Position numbers and translations under genes: made by a program. Of a DNA stretch of 60,000 nucleotides, positions 31,850 to 42,813 are shown one piece after another. This stretch comes from Symbiodinium natans (taxonomy: Eukaryota; Sar; Dinophyceae; Suessiales; Symbiodiniaceae): positions 202,501 through 262,500 of the forward strand of contig CAJNDS010002106.1 in assembly GCA_905221605.1 (NCBI GenBank), in the 5' to 3' direction. Numbering within the stretch: position 1 is the stretch's first letter; the number at the start of each line of letters is the position of its first letter. The notes beneath the pieces were generated by a model. That model had not been told where the DNA came from. It saw only the letters and a list, made by a program, of their open reading frames with translations, and searched no databases.

Positions 31850-33015
31850 AGGACGAGGTTCCAGGAAAAGCTTTGGCAGCTTGAAACGGACTTCCAGCAA
31901 GCGAGCGCACAGCGTCGGCAGAACCTGGGTTTAGAGGCTAGGGTTAGAGGTTCAAGATTCGAAATTGGGGTTTAGGGTTTGGGGTTTGGGGTTTAGGGTT
32001 TGGGGTGGCCAAAAGCGCAGGTGTCCCCAGGGCACTTCACATGCGAAGCACGCGGCCACTGCAAGATGACATCCGCCGTGCTGATTGCGGTGGAGGATGG
32101 GTCCCAAGCCCTACCCTAAACCCCAAACTCGGCATCCTCCCTCTAAACCCGGTAACCTGCTTGCACTGGCTTGCCCAAACCCTAAACCCCAAACCCCAAA
32201 CCCCAAACCCGAAACCCAAAACCCAAAACCCCAAACCCCAAACCCCAAATCCCAAACCCCAAACCCTAAACCCTAAACCCTCAACCTGCCGGATGTGTAT
32301 CTTTGAGGCTTTTGCGAGGAGACCAAGGCCCTACACACCCTACAGGCTATGCATCGTTCAGGGTTTAGGGTTAAGGGCTAGAGGTTTAGGTTTAGGGTTT
32401 TGGGGTAGGTTCTCTAGAATTCGGGTCCCTGTTGGGGTCCTTCTCTTCTTAGGGGTGCCGTACTGCGTACACATATAAATAAAAAACTTAAAACATGTAT
32501 ACATATATAAGAAGTAAATGCATAAAAAAATAAATGAAATAAATATAAATATAAATATATGTATATATACACATCGGACACCGATCTGGGCTTTGCAGAT
32601 ATGTCGGACCCCTCCCGCCCCCGTCCCCCCCGACCCCGAAGCTCCCCTAAGCCCTAAGCCCTAAGCCCTAAGCTCTAAGCCCTGAACCCTAAACCCTAAG
32701 ATCTCTGCGCCATAGGTTCATCCTCAGTTGCCCAAGTTGGGCATCGTGAACTACACCCTATAAACCTTCATGAACCCTAGAAACCCTATAGACCCTGCAA
32801 ACCATATAAACCCTACAAGCCCCCTAAACCCAAACCTAAACCCTAACCCCCCCCCCCCCCCCCCAAAAAAAAAAAAAAAACTAAACCCTAAACCCTAAAC
32901 CCTAAACCCTAAACCAAGTTTGAAGCCATCGGCTTCGCTTGTGCAGCAAAAGCGTCGAGGATGGGCTGTATCGGTGCGAAGAGCATCACAAAGAGGAAGC
33001 TAAGCCTTGGGCGGG
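31850..33015 (+). CDS. Candidate exon chain, unknown product
   Basis: Plus-strand segments: 31858-31930 (FQEKLWQLETDFQQASAQRR, coiled-coil-like), 32008-32110 (MRSTRPLQDDIRRADCGGGW), 32285-32360, 32570-32645 (SDTDLGFADMSDPSRPRP) and 32920-33005 (FEAIGFACAAKASRMGCIGA, ending at TAG). They are separated by telomeric-type repeats, a TA-rich tract (32470-32570) and a C/A run (32850-32880). Joins and unity are unproven. Confidence 0.35.
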
Positions 33016-35640
33016 TCGTGGCTTAGGGTTTAGGGTTTAGGGTTTAGGGTTTAGGGTTTAGGGTTTGGGGTTTAGGGTTTAGGGTTTAGGGTTTAGGGCT
33101 TAGGGCTTAGGGTTTAGGCTTAGATTTTTTTCACGCTCCCGCATAGCTGGACGTTTAGGGGCTTAAGGTTTTGGTGGGTACACTTCTCGGTTTTTGTGTG
33201 TGCCATCCTATTTTTAAATGTTTATGCTTTGAGGTTTTAGGGCTCATATAGGCTGAGCAAAAACAGCGAATGCAGGTTCTTCTTTGGGTGTTCTTGGGGT
33301 TTTTGTTTCCCAGCACAAAGGTAAAAGGTCACCTGCTGAACACTTCAGGGCTTTGGCTGTTTGGCTGTTTGGTTTAGGGTTTAGGGTTTAGGGTTTTGGG
33401 GATAGAGGTTTCTGGGCTTCTGGGGGCTTCAGGGTTTTAGGGTTTTGGGGGTATAGGCGGTTTAGGGGCTTCGGGCTCAGGGGTCTTAGGATGTTGGCGG
33501 GTTTCTAGGATTCAGGGTTTTAAGGGTTTCGGGGGTAGAGGTTTAGGGTTTTAGGGTGTGGAAAGGGGTCTTAGGATTTTTATTTTTTCTTTTTTTTGTT
33601 TTTTGGGGGGGGGGGTTTCGGGCTTCGGGTTACACTGTTTGTAGCGGCATAATGAGACGCCCTAAACCCTAAACCCTGACACCTGAACCCTAAACCCTAG
33701 ATAGGCTTCTGAGTTTAACCCTAAACCCTAAACCCCAAACCCTGAAACCTAAACCCTGAAACCTAAACCCGAAACCCGAAACCCTAAACCCTAAACCAGG
33801 CCAGGAGGCTTCAGCTCCTTGAGGCCCTCCAGGGCGTCAAACTCACGACGCAAGACCTCCCCGGCTCGGCTGGGGTTTAGGGTTTTGGGTTTGGGGTTTC
33901 GGGTTTAGGGTTCAGGGTTTGGGGTTTAGGGTTTGGGGTTTAGGGTTTGGGGTTTAGGGTTTGGGGTTTAGGGGTGTCTATGTAGGTTTAAGGGCTTCAG
34001 GGTTTCTTGCTAAAGTGGGTGGACGGGTGCTTTTTCAGGCTTCCTTGGTGTTTTTGGGGGAGTTTTTTTTGTGTCCAAGACTCCACCCTAAACCCTGAAC
34101 CCCAAACCCCAAACCCTGAACCCTAAACCCCAAGCCCTTAACCTTCCTAAGCTGCACTCCCAACCCTCGTCCTGCCTGTTCCAACGCGCCATCGCAGTTG
34201 TCAGCGGCATCGTCTTCATCCTCGTAAGCTCAGTAGGAGTTTAGGGCTTCAAGGCTTAAGGTTTAGGACCCTAAACCCTAAACCCTAAACCCTAAACCCT
34301 AAACCCTAAACCCTAAACCCTAAACCCTAAACCCTAAGCCCTAAGCCCTAAACCCCAAACCCTAAACCCTAACTCTCGTTGAGGATTTGTCCCCTGGAAG
34401 AAAAGGGGCTGAGCACCTTAAAACCGATCGCGCGGCTACCTGTAGAGGGCGAGCCCGGGGCTTGCAAGCGAACCAAGCCCCCCCAAAGCTTACTTCGCCA
34501 AGAACCAAACAATCAAGGTTTAGGGTTTAGGGTTTAGGTTTTAGGGTTTAGGGTTTAGGGTTTAGGGTATCTACTCCTACACAAAGAGGAAACCCCAAAG
34601 GTCTAGAGTTCAACTGCCGACTAAGGAAGTAAGTGAACCTCGGGGACTACATGAACCGTAGAAGGGTTTCTGGCACCACCTACCTTGCTTATTTGGGGCT
34701 ATAGAGGTACAACCGTAAACCCTAAACCCTAAACCCTAAACCCTAAACCCTAAACCCTAAACCCTATAAACCTTAAACCCAATGGGCCCAAAAGGCTCGT
34801 CGGGTCCCTCAGGTAGCTATTGCCCTGTGGGTTTCCTAAGTTTCCTATGATTGTATACCCTTAGGCTCTAGCCCATAAAACCCTTTGATAACAAGGCCTT
34901 TGGGCCCAGAAACCTCGCAACAAGAGTCCCTGGAGCCTTAGGGTTTAGGGTTTAGGGTTTCGGGTTTAGGGTTTAGGGCCTTTAGGGTTTAGGGTTTCGG
35001 GCGCGGGTGAATTCCGCCCGGTCTAGGGGGGGCTGTTTTTGAGTCTTGCCTTCGAGGTGCCAGTAAATTACAGTAGTATTAAAATGTGACCCCTCTTATA
35101 TATAGGGGGGCCCTAAACCCCAAGCCCTAAGCTGCATTTTTTTTGGTTACCCCCCAAAAGGGACCATAATTTACAGAACTCACTGAAACAAATCCCCTCC
35201 TCACCGCCTCGGTGTGGGGAGGGAGAGGCGGGGTTTAGGGTTTAGGGTTTAGGGCGGGGTTTGGAGCATGTGGGGCTTGGGAGCCTGGGCCAGGAGGCCC
35301 TAAAGCCTGAACCCCAAAACTTAGCCCTACACCCTAACCTTCTTAGGGCTTACTTGGAGGTTCAGAGTACTCGTAACCCCAATTAACACTGTACTGATGA
35401 GCCCCCCTAAGTCCTCTAAGTAGGCTTTAAGTAGACTTATAATAAAAGGGTTACAAGCACCCACGAACCTCCAAGTAGGGTTTCGGATGGCGTGCCCCAG
35501 GGAGATCTGAGGATCCGACGTCTGCATCGTTCTCATGCCAGATGTGGCATGGGCCAAACGTGGAGCCCAAGCAAACGTAGCCTTGCGGGAGTCTAGGCTT
35601 GAGGGTTCAGGGTCCCGGGTAAAGGGTTCAGGGTCCAGGG
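33016..35640. other. Telomeric arrays and unassigned pieces
   Basis: Arrays lie at 33023-33112, 33720-33800, 33880-33975, 34268-34372, 34515-34568, 34715-34768 and 34940-34995. Short coding-like pieces include 33795-33870 (either strand), 34150-34235 (plus, IAVVSGIVFILVSSVG, membrane-like) and 34382-34490 (plus). No gene was assembled. Confidence 0.4.
35349..35480. mobile_element. MITE-like element, family J
   Basis: Inverted ends TACTTGGAGGTTC and GAACCTCCAAGTA. A second copy lies at about 54340-54470. Confidence 0.65.
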
Positions 35641-36385
35641 TTGGCTAGGGGTTTAGGGTTTAGGATGTGCGGACCGCATCCGGGATGCCATACTCCCCAC
35701 AGTAACTTCCGCCTTCCGAAACCTGTGCAAAGCCAGACCGCAGCGCTTCACGTACTCGGCCCGAAAATTTTATTTACTCTTGCTGTCTGTGAGGATTGCA
35801 TTGCATATTTCAATGTCGCATCACTGGTGTGGTTGACTCAGGTGCATGGGTATTCTGCTTGGACGAGCATCGCATCCGCCGACGTGGCTTAGGAATGGAA
35901 GGGACAAAAACAACCCAACATCCTGAACCCAAAGCCCGACGTCTGGTGTGGGGTTGGGGACCCTGCAGAAAAAAAACCCTTTTCTACGGCTTTTGTTTGG
36001 TCGGTAGAACTTCAGACCCAAACATCTTCGTCCTGAGACATACACACCTGTTGCTTGAGGACGCAAAAACACACATTTCTGCCCTGCCACGTTACAGTGG
36101 GAACAGGGTTCCGGGCACTACTATAGCAGAAAGCCCCACGTTCATTGTTCATCTGGTCTCCAAGGTCTTGCGGGGCTTGATCGGTTTGTTGGTGTTCTGT
36201 TTCGCGCGTGCTATAGATCCTTTTGGGGTTAGTTCTAGGGGACTCTAATTTACTACCACAAAAAGATACTAGATAGCAGCCTTTGGGTAGACCCTGTTGT
36301 TGAGGCACGGTGCTGGGCTGAGGCCGGTGTGAACAACCCAAAACAGGCAGACGAAGCACAAGCTGCGGGCGCGCGGCTAAAATAA
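35641..36385 (+). CDS. Candidate gene fragment ending at a MITE, unknown product
   Basis: Two overlapping plus frames are open across 35660-36216. The downstream one continues to HLVSKVLRGLIGLLVFCFAR (membrane-like) and reaches a family E element at 36214-36299. Beyond it, 36297-36385 encodes VEARCWAEAGVNNPKQADEA and stops at TAA (36383-36385). The reading phase is preserved if the element is removed at the TAGAYCC repeats on its flanks, but the implied donor is not a known one, so the junction stays open. A fragment ITGVVDSGAW resembles an aspartic-protease DSGA motif, probably by chance. Confidence 0.4.
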
Positions 36386-36398
36386 GCCCAAGCCCCCC

Positions 36399-36600
36399 AC
36401 CCAAAGAGCCCAATATCCCTTAATTGCGGAGTATACCTTACCTTATAAAGGGATCCTTGCTAGGATTTATATTATTCCTTCCCTAAGGGCCCAAGACCCC
36501 ATTCTTTAAGGCCTTTTACTTGTTTTGGAACCCAAAGGCCTTCTTATTCGGGGTCTTGGGCCCTTAGGGCTTAATTAAGGGGCATTGGGCTCTTTGGGCA
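36399..36600. mobile_element. Family B element carrying a nested family C element
   Basis: Complete ends CCCAAAGAGCCCAAT and ATTGGGCTCTTTGGG are flanked by CAAGCCCCC on both sides. The interior is interrupted by a family C element. Confidence 0.75.
36480..36569. mobile_element. Nested MITE-like element, family C
   Basis: CCCTAAGGGCCCAAGACCCC and its complement bound a 90-bp palindrome inside the family B copy. A second copy begins at 54253. Confidence 0.75.
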
Positions 36601-37410
36601 CAAGCCCCCGAACTGACGGGTTCAAGAGGCGCAAGCCGCAGACTTCCTTGGCTGTGCAGAAGACATGAAGGGTTTAGGGTTTAGGGTTTAGGGTTGAGGG
36701 TTGAGGGTTTAGGGTTGGTTTGTTTTTGGGACCAGATGAAACCTCGAGTCCCATTTTTGCCCAGTCTAGGGCCCTACTAGCCCCAAACCCTAAGCCCTTA
36801 TGTTGACGAGGCCTATGTGGGGGTTTTGAAACCTTTTTGGTCGGCTTGAGGGGGGCCTACAGACAAGATCAGGCCTTGTCAGGGTCCCTTGCATCTCCAA
36901 CCCTTCGGCCTCCCTAAAACCTTCCCCCCCCACACCCTCTTCCGCGGCCCTGAAAACAAAAAATCATGTAGCCAATGGCTTAAACCCAAACCCTATACAC
37001 CCAAACCCAGAGCCTTTATGGGTTTGGGGCATATGGAATTTGGGGGTGTGCAGGGTGGCTTGAAGGATCAGTATCATGAAGCCTAGAGAAAGCAAAAGCA
37101 TACGGGTCCCGAATATACCCGGCAAGAGTGTAATCCTTGTTATCTACAGGAACCCCAGAACAAGGGTCCGGCTGTTTTCACCCTAAACCCTAAACTCTAA
37201 ACATCCCTAAACCCCATATGGTCCACTCCCCCTTTTTCTCCAAGGCCTCCTGGCTAAGCTGCGCCGGATCACCGTATTCGGCGCCGGATCACACGCAGTT
37301 TGGAGTGTGGAGTATAATGGGGGGGGTTAGGGTTTAGGGTTTAGGGTTTAGGGTTTAGGGTTTAGGGTTTAGGGTTTAGGGTTTAGGGTTTAGGGTTTAG
37401 GTTTGTTTAG
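36601..37410. other. Unassigned stretch with telomeric array
   Basis: Short coding-like plus piece 36615-36668, no chain. A TTTAGGG array at 37325-37402 and a GCGCCGGATCAC duplication at about 37262-37292. Confidence 0.4.
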
Positions 37411-38075
37411 CTGCCACGCAGGCCACATTGCAGGGAACAATATCAGTTTCATAGGAAGAAAAGGAGAAACTCGTGCCCATAACAGAAATGTGCCTGAGGA
37501 TGAGGGTTTCAAGCAAACTTAGGCTGGCTTAGGGTTTAGGTTCACAAATTTGGGGTACCTATTTCTGATTAGGCTTACTACTCTTTCGGGGGTGTTAACA
37601 GGGTACCCGTCTATTGGATAACGTCAACCTCAAGCAACCAGTTGAATGCGGGCTTAAGCCCGACCCCGAGAACTTCAACAGCTACTTTTGTGTAGGTCCC
37701 GAACACCTGCTCATGTTCCTCGGTTCAGCACCTGGGGTGGGGGGAAAAATGGCGCCCCTCCTGTGCGAAACAGGGTTTCCGCAAGGGTAGCACCCTATAC
37801 TGCTGGGCATTCCGAGTTTCAGGTACTTAAGGGTGTATATCTACGATCAAATCAACATACCCCAAAACCCATACCCCTTAATCTACAAAAGGGGAGAGTA
37901 CAAACAAGCATTTTGCCATCCCCCATATCTTCAATTTCTTATAAGGGGTATGCCCAGGGGGCTTCTTGGTTTGGGGCGCAACTCCCAAACACGTGAAAGA
38001 TCTCCATGCAACATCCACCGACGTTTGGGCGGAGGGACTGGCAGACTCCCTGTAAATCAACACTTGAAAGCTTAG
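37411..38075 (+). CDS. Three-exon fragment, unknown product
   Basis: Exon a is about 37411-37498 (GHIAGNNISFIGRKGETRAH), ending at a GA donor. Exon b is 37602-37786 (VECGLKPDPENFNSYFCVGP, then MAPLLCETGFPQ), with TTAACAG acceptor and GT donor. Exon c starts at 37978 after CCCAG. The joins are phase 0 and phase 2. The phase-consistent reading of exon c ends at TAG (38073-38075); another frame (PKHVKDLHATSTDVWAEGLA) stops at 38053-38055 and looks more protein-like, so the last junction may be misplaced. No domain is recognised. Confidence 0.45.
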
Positions 38076-38224
38076 GGTTCAGGGTTCAGGGTTCAGGGTT
38101 TCTGCTTGCCCAAACGGACCTGTTTTATGTAAGGAGCCCGCCAGTTGGGTGAAACTGCACTGGCGTTTCCCACCCGTGACCTTCAGCGCCTGGGCCGGGT
38201 GCGACGGAACCACGACTGTTTAGG

Positions 38225-38370
38225 GTTTAGGGTTAGGGTTTAGGGTTTAGGGTTTTTAGGGTTTGGGGTTTAGGGTTGGGGGTTTGGGGTTCGGGGTTCG
38301 GGTTTGGGGTTTGGGGTTTGGGGTTTGGGGTTTGGGGTTTGGGGTTTGGGGTTTGGGGTTTGGTTGGGGT
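38225..38370 (+). repeat. TTTAGGG units passing into a TTTGGGG block
   Basis: About nine tandem TTTGGGG variant units (38300-38362) follow ordinary units. Confidence 0.9.
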
Positions 38371-38429
38371 TTTTGGGGTTTGGTTTAGGCTTTAGGGTTA
38401 AGGCTTTAGGGTTTCGGGTCTGCGCCTTA

Positions 38430-38582
38430 GTGTGTGGGCTGCAAGGTTTTGGCGAGGCTCACGTCCCACACCCCTTGAAGCCAACAACTACGGAAAACAC
38501 AGTTGAAATAGCCAATGGACTACCTGAAAGCTCTATATATACCAAGAGCACTCTCAAGGTTTTGGAACCCAAGCGTCTATAG
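38430..38582 (+). CDS. Candidate terminal exon
   Basis: A plus-strand segment after the variant block contains PLKPTTTENTVEIANGLPES and YTKSTLKVLEPKRL and stops at TAG (38580-38582). It may belong to the 37.4-38.1 kb unit through an unresolved exon near 38110-38215, or be separate. Confidence 0.35.
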   Translation: MCGLQGFGEAHVPHPLKPTTTENTVEIANGLPESSIYTKSTLKVLEPKRL

Positions 38583-39122
38583 CCTGGACCATACATCAAA
38601 ACCCTAATTAGTTTGGGGTTCCTTGTAAAAAATGGTTCGCATTCAATCTAGCAACATTTTACCGAAACTCAAAAACATCGAAATAAGGAAATCTGTCCCC
38701 CCCCCATCACAAGATCTAAAGCTTGGGACGTTACCCCCTATACTCACTGTCCATAGTAGGGAGTATCATAGGGAGGTACTATAATGGGGACTGTTCTACT
38801 CTACATACCAGTATGATGCTTCCAACCAAACCCGCGCTCACCGATTCACTTGGCACTGCTACTTAACCGTGAATGACTGTTACGAGTTATCAAGGGGGTG
38901 CCCTTTCTTCCATCTTCTTGTAGGCTAACGCCTCAGATGTTAGGGGGTTAGAGTTAAGGGTTGGGGATTAGGGCGATTGTCAGGTAACCTTCGCGAGGTT
39001 TTCGAGCTCTTAGAGGGCATGGACTAAAAGGATAACCTTTCGCATGAACAACTTCAGGGCTTCTTAAATGGTTGACAGTGACTCCAAAGCGAAGAGACAA
39101 AAACCAAGAGCCCTGAAAACAT

Positions 39123-39255
39123 CGGTTTGCTTAAGAACCGCAAAAAAGATTCTTCCCTACAAGGGTGGTAAAGGATTATTCTTTGTGTTTTTCATTTATT
39201 CTCGTTTTTAATTTATCATGTTTTTTTTGGGGGGGGTCTTAAGCAACCAGTAGGC
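39123..39255. mobile_element. MITE-like element, family F
   Basis: GTTTGCTTAAGAACCGC at the left and GGGGGGTCTTAAGCAAC at the right, with a long AT-rich centre. Confidence 0.6.
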
Positions 39256-39891
39256 AACACCTGCCTGAAACCCCGTGGATTGAACGATTCACACCCCCAC
39301 CCTGGCACAATGCTGGCCTCATGTCAAGAAGTCATACTGTGACGCTGCCGACCTGCCAGGGCTCAGGGTGGTTTGGGTTTAGGGTTTTCGGGTTTCGGGT
39401 TGAGGGTTGTTTTTTGGCACCCGACTAGCCAAGGCATGGCGGGGTGGTTTCGGGCTTGGGGTTTAGGGTTTAGGGTTTAGCTCTCGGGTTTAGGGTTTAG
39501 GGTTATAGCAGTTTCATCGACAGACGTAACTTCGGGGACTGGAAAGCTTTGGGGCCATTGGGGCACAGATTTTGGAGCCTTTGGTTGCCCCAAAAAGGGT
39601 AACCCTAAACCCTAAACCCTTTGAACTATGGTCCCTTTTTGGGTACCCTCAACAATATGGGCCGCCTTCTAACACGGACCGCAAAAAGGGACTAGATAGT
39701 AGAGAAGTGAATCAATGGGTAAACCAGGTTGGAGCCACTTCCCCAACAAAGCGCATGCCCCCAAAGAACCCCCGGCAAAAGAAAGGTAGGCATTGAGGAG
39801 CATCCCTGCCCAGCAAACGAAAAGCAGTCATAAGAATGAGTTCGCCTGGGCGTCGCCATAGATGGTTCTGACCGGACGCTGAGGTCCTTTC

Positions 39892-40012
39892 CAAGGAGGG
39901 GCCCCCTAGTTATAAGTAGAGTTCTAAGAGCCCTAAATTGGGTTAAAGGGATTAGGGATTAGGCTATAAGTCCCTTAACTACAGTTAGTATAGTAACGGG
40001 GCCCCTCCTTGC
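39892..40012. mobile_element. MITE-like element, family D
   Basis: Ends CAAGGAGGGGCCCCCTAGTT and GGGGCCCCTCCTTG. Relatives lie at about 46846-46963 and 47476-47585. Confidence 0.7.
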
Positions 40013-40127
40013 TCCCAAGGAGGGATTGCGAGCATGGCTGCGGGGGCCTAGATGTTCAAGGGCTTGATGGCCCAGTTAGTTGCCCACACAATGACCGTGT
40101 TTCTCCGGGTGCAGGGAAACCTTGCTA

Positions 40128-40270
40128 GCCCAGTAGCCATATAACAATAAGGGCACCCTTCTTTGGGTTGGTTTCTTTATAAGGGAACCTAAACCCTAAA
40201 CCCTAAACCCTAAACCCTAAACCCTAAACCCTATACCGAAAAAAAAAGGGTGAAGGGTACCACTGGGCTT
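40128..40270. mobile_element. MITE-like element, family L, with telomeric insert
   Basis: Begins AGCCCAGTAGCCATAT and ends near GTACCACTGGGCTT. A CCCTAAA array (40189-40232) interrupts the GGGAACCT segment that is continuous in the copies near 2480 and 47070. Confidence 0.55.
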
Positions 40271-41169
40271 CCACGGAGCCGAATCGCAGGGCCCCAGCAA
40301 AGGGAACATCATTCTACAAGGGACCTTCTACGACACCTTAGGGGTTCGTTTTGGGGGCTACTTAGGTATGTAGGGACTATGTTATACCATCTAAGGTATA
40401 CAAGGGTGTATATATATATATATATATATGAGTTTTTGTATATAGCGGCTATATATTGGGATATATAGGGAAGTAAGGTTTTTTAAAGGGTCCCTTCTCA
40501 AGGGCCCCTCCTCCTTATACCCCTTACAACATACAGCTCGCTGACCATGACAAGGGCTGAAAACTGGACACCGAAGGCTGAAGGCTGAAGACCTCAACGC
40601 CTCAAGGGGGCTCTTAAGTTGAGGGGTTTAGGGTTTATGTAGGTTGTTGAGAGCATGTCTTATGGTTTTTACCTGTTCTCTGAGTGTGGGGCCTTACAAG
40701 GGGACCCTGTTCATATCATATGCTCTTTATATACCCTATAAAAAAATCCCAAGGACCCGGACTTCAGAGCCCTTTACAGACCGCAAGGGAGGATATTCAG
40801 GGCCGAACCTACGCACCCTTAGATCTCCAATGCCCGTGACCTCGCACCCACCAAACTGAAGCCCAGAACCCTGGAGCGGATGTGTCCGTGCTGCTGGGGC
40901 AAGCGGAGACCTGGCACGCAGGGGACAATTCCGGGCTGTTATATTGGGGGGTTTTTAAGCCCTAAATTAGGGCTTTGGTTGCCCCACAGAGCTCAGGGGG
41001 GGTAGGGCTGAACGGGAATGGCAGTACCCCAGTTTAAGAGCGCATTTGGTCCTGAAGCTTGGGCGCCCACTCAGGCTTTTTGTTGCTTGCTTCGCCCTGA
41101 AAATGTGTGGGATTGCCGACAAAATGAGCCAATAGTATGCCGAAAGTGAAGTACCTAAACCCTAAAGCC

Positions 41170-42054
41170 TACAATGTGATGCCCTCTAGTTACAGGGCAT
41201 GTTATATCTTGTGTAACATAACTTATAACATCATTTATAAGATATGTTGTCAGAGTTATAAATCGAGCAACTTGGATAACTGGACGGTATCAGTTATAAC
41301 TAAGTCATGCCAGTTAGCTAACTTGGATAACTAAAAACTGCTGTGTTTTGTAAGGTTTCAGTCACATGGATGTCGAGGGCTATGTTTCATATACTTTTTA
41401 AGAAAGAGCTGGAGTAGCGTGGAAACTACAGGATGTCACATGTCTTTGTTAGAAACATGTCACGTAAAGAAATATGATAGAGGTCTTTTGGTATGTTTGG
41501 AGCTGAATACCGAGCAAGTTATATAGACTATGTGTGCCCAGAGCAAAGCGAAGGTCGACACTTCCTTTTGGGCCAGCTGCAAGGGGAGGCGACCGGACCA
41601 CACGCGGATCACAAGGGGACAACAAGCGTACCACAAGCAAATCCTCGAGACATCCCACGAAACCGACCCGTACCACAAGCAAAAACGGCCTACCCGGACC
41701 ACAAGAAAACCACAGGGGACCACAAGAGAATATACAGAAAAAGCATCCACAAAAAGAACGTGTCCATTTTTTCCGGAAGGGAAGCCCAATCCACCAGAAG
41801 ATGCATACCGAAGAAGATAAGTATATATTATGTATCTATACGAAACACTGTGTGTCAACTATACATCTATGTAAAAAACATCCAAAACATGCAGATCAAT
41901 ATATCTCTCTCATTAATGCCGCGATTTTTGCACTTATGTCGCCTAACAAAGTCAGGTTTGTTTTAGTATACTTTTGAGGCTAACTTCCCTAACTGAGATA
42001 CAACTTACTTGTATCTGGTCTTACTAAGTTATAACTGAAGGGCATCACATTGTA
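41170..42054. mobile_element. 885-bp terminal-inverted-repeat element
   Basis: The left end TACAATGTGATGCCCTCTAG and the right end, read on the other strand as TACAATGTGATGCCCTTCAG, give a terminal inverted repeat of at least 16 perfect bases extending to about 25 with differences. TTATAAC and AACTTGGATAACT motifs repeat near the left end. Flanks read AAGCC and AGGCC, an imperfect duplication. The interior (157-codon plus frame, 132-codon minus frame, ACCACAAG repeats) shows no transposase. It is AT-richer than its surroundings. Likely a non-autonomous DNA transposon. Confidence 0.75.
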
Positions 42055-42813
42055 AGGCCAAAAGAGCTGTGAGATCCCCCGCTAAGCAAACCTGAAAGGC
42101 CGGCCGTGGCGATGTAGGGGTACTTATGCATATTTAGACTACACAAGATGTTTTTTTCTTGTAATTCCATATAAGGGTTCGTTTGGTGAATAAGATTCAG
42201 GTCACCAGGTCCCTCCTTTTGGATCACATGGGCGGGGGGCGGGGGGGGGGGGGGGGGGGTGGGGGCGGTCCCTTAGGAACAACTACATCCCCCCAACTGG
42301 GTTGACATACGGGTCCTGAAAAGGGAAAACATATGCCTATCTAGCCCCTCAAAGGTTCTAAAGGGAACATACGATATCTAATTCCCTATTTCCCCCTAAG
42401 CTCTAATCCATAAAAGTCATTCCCTTTGAAGGTAGACTATGGACCATCAGTCCTCTCAGGGCTGCCTAAACCCTAAACCCTAAACCCTAAACGCTCCGAC
42501 CGCGCGTTAAGCCGCGCCCAGAAGCTTTTCTGCGGAGTGCCAGCGCTGTTTCTATCGCGCCTGCCACGCTTTTGGAGCTTGGCAAGCGGCTGAGCGGCAA
42601 CCATTGCGCAACTTAAAAATCTTGGAATTTTAAGTTGCGGGAAGCGGTGGAAGGTAGAGACAAGACAGGAGTTGTCGGCAGGAAGTGCTGAGCGTCCCAC
42701 GCAGGGTAGTACGGGATGATAAGTGGCAGTCTGGGATGCATGCAGTGGGGAAGAGCTAGATGCAGCGTTTTTGGGCACTATAAATTCAGCGAATCTTTGA
42801 GGGTTCGAGGGAT
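42055..42813. other. Stretch with hairpin and open minus frame
   Basis: A G-run at 42235-42260 and a possible family H remnant at 42310-42410. Complex sequence at 42490-42810 is open on the minus strand in a frame different from the upstream ORF and may be its 3' untranslated region or another exon. Confidence 0.4.
42607..42639. repeat. Perfect 12-bp stem hairpin
   Basis: CGCAACTTAAAA and TTTTAAGTTGCG around a 9-nt loop, downstream of the 42814 stop codon. Its role is unknown. Confidence 0.85.

Larger units (their letters stand above)
38583..41169. other. MITE-rich stretch with unassigned short exons
   Basis: Besides the elements listed separately, short plus-strand pieces look coding at 39520-39585 (FIDRRNFGDWKALGPLGHRF), 39700-39795 and 40865-40965 (GADVSVLLGQAETWHAGDNS). 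A palindromic element at 39573-39690 has a telomeric insert (39599-39620) that is missing from the related site near 35140. No gene was assembled. Confidence 0.4.

Noticed and set aside
35800-35900. Retrotransposon aspartic protease (VDSGA motif).
   Set aside because: A single five-residue match with no neighbouring integrase, reverse transcriptase or RNase H motifs.
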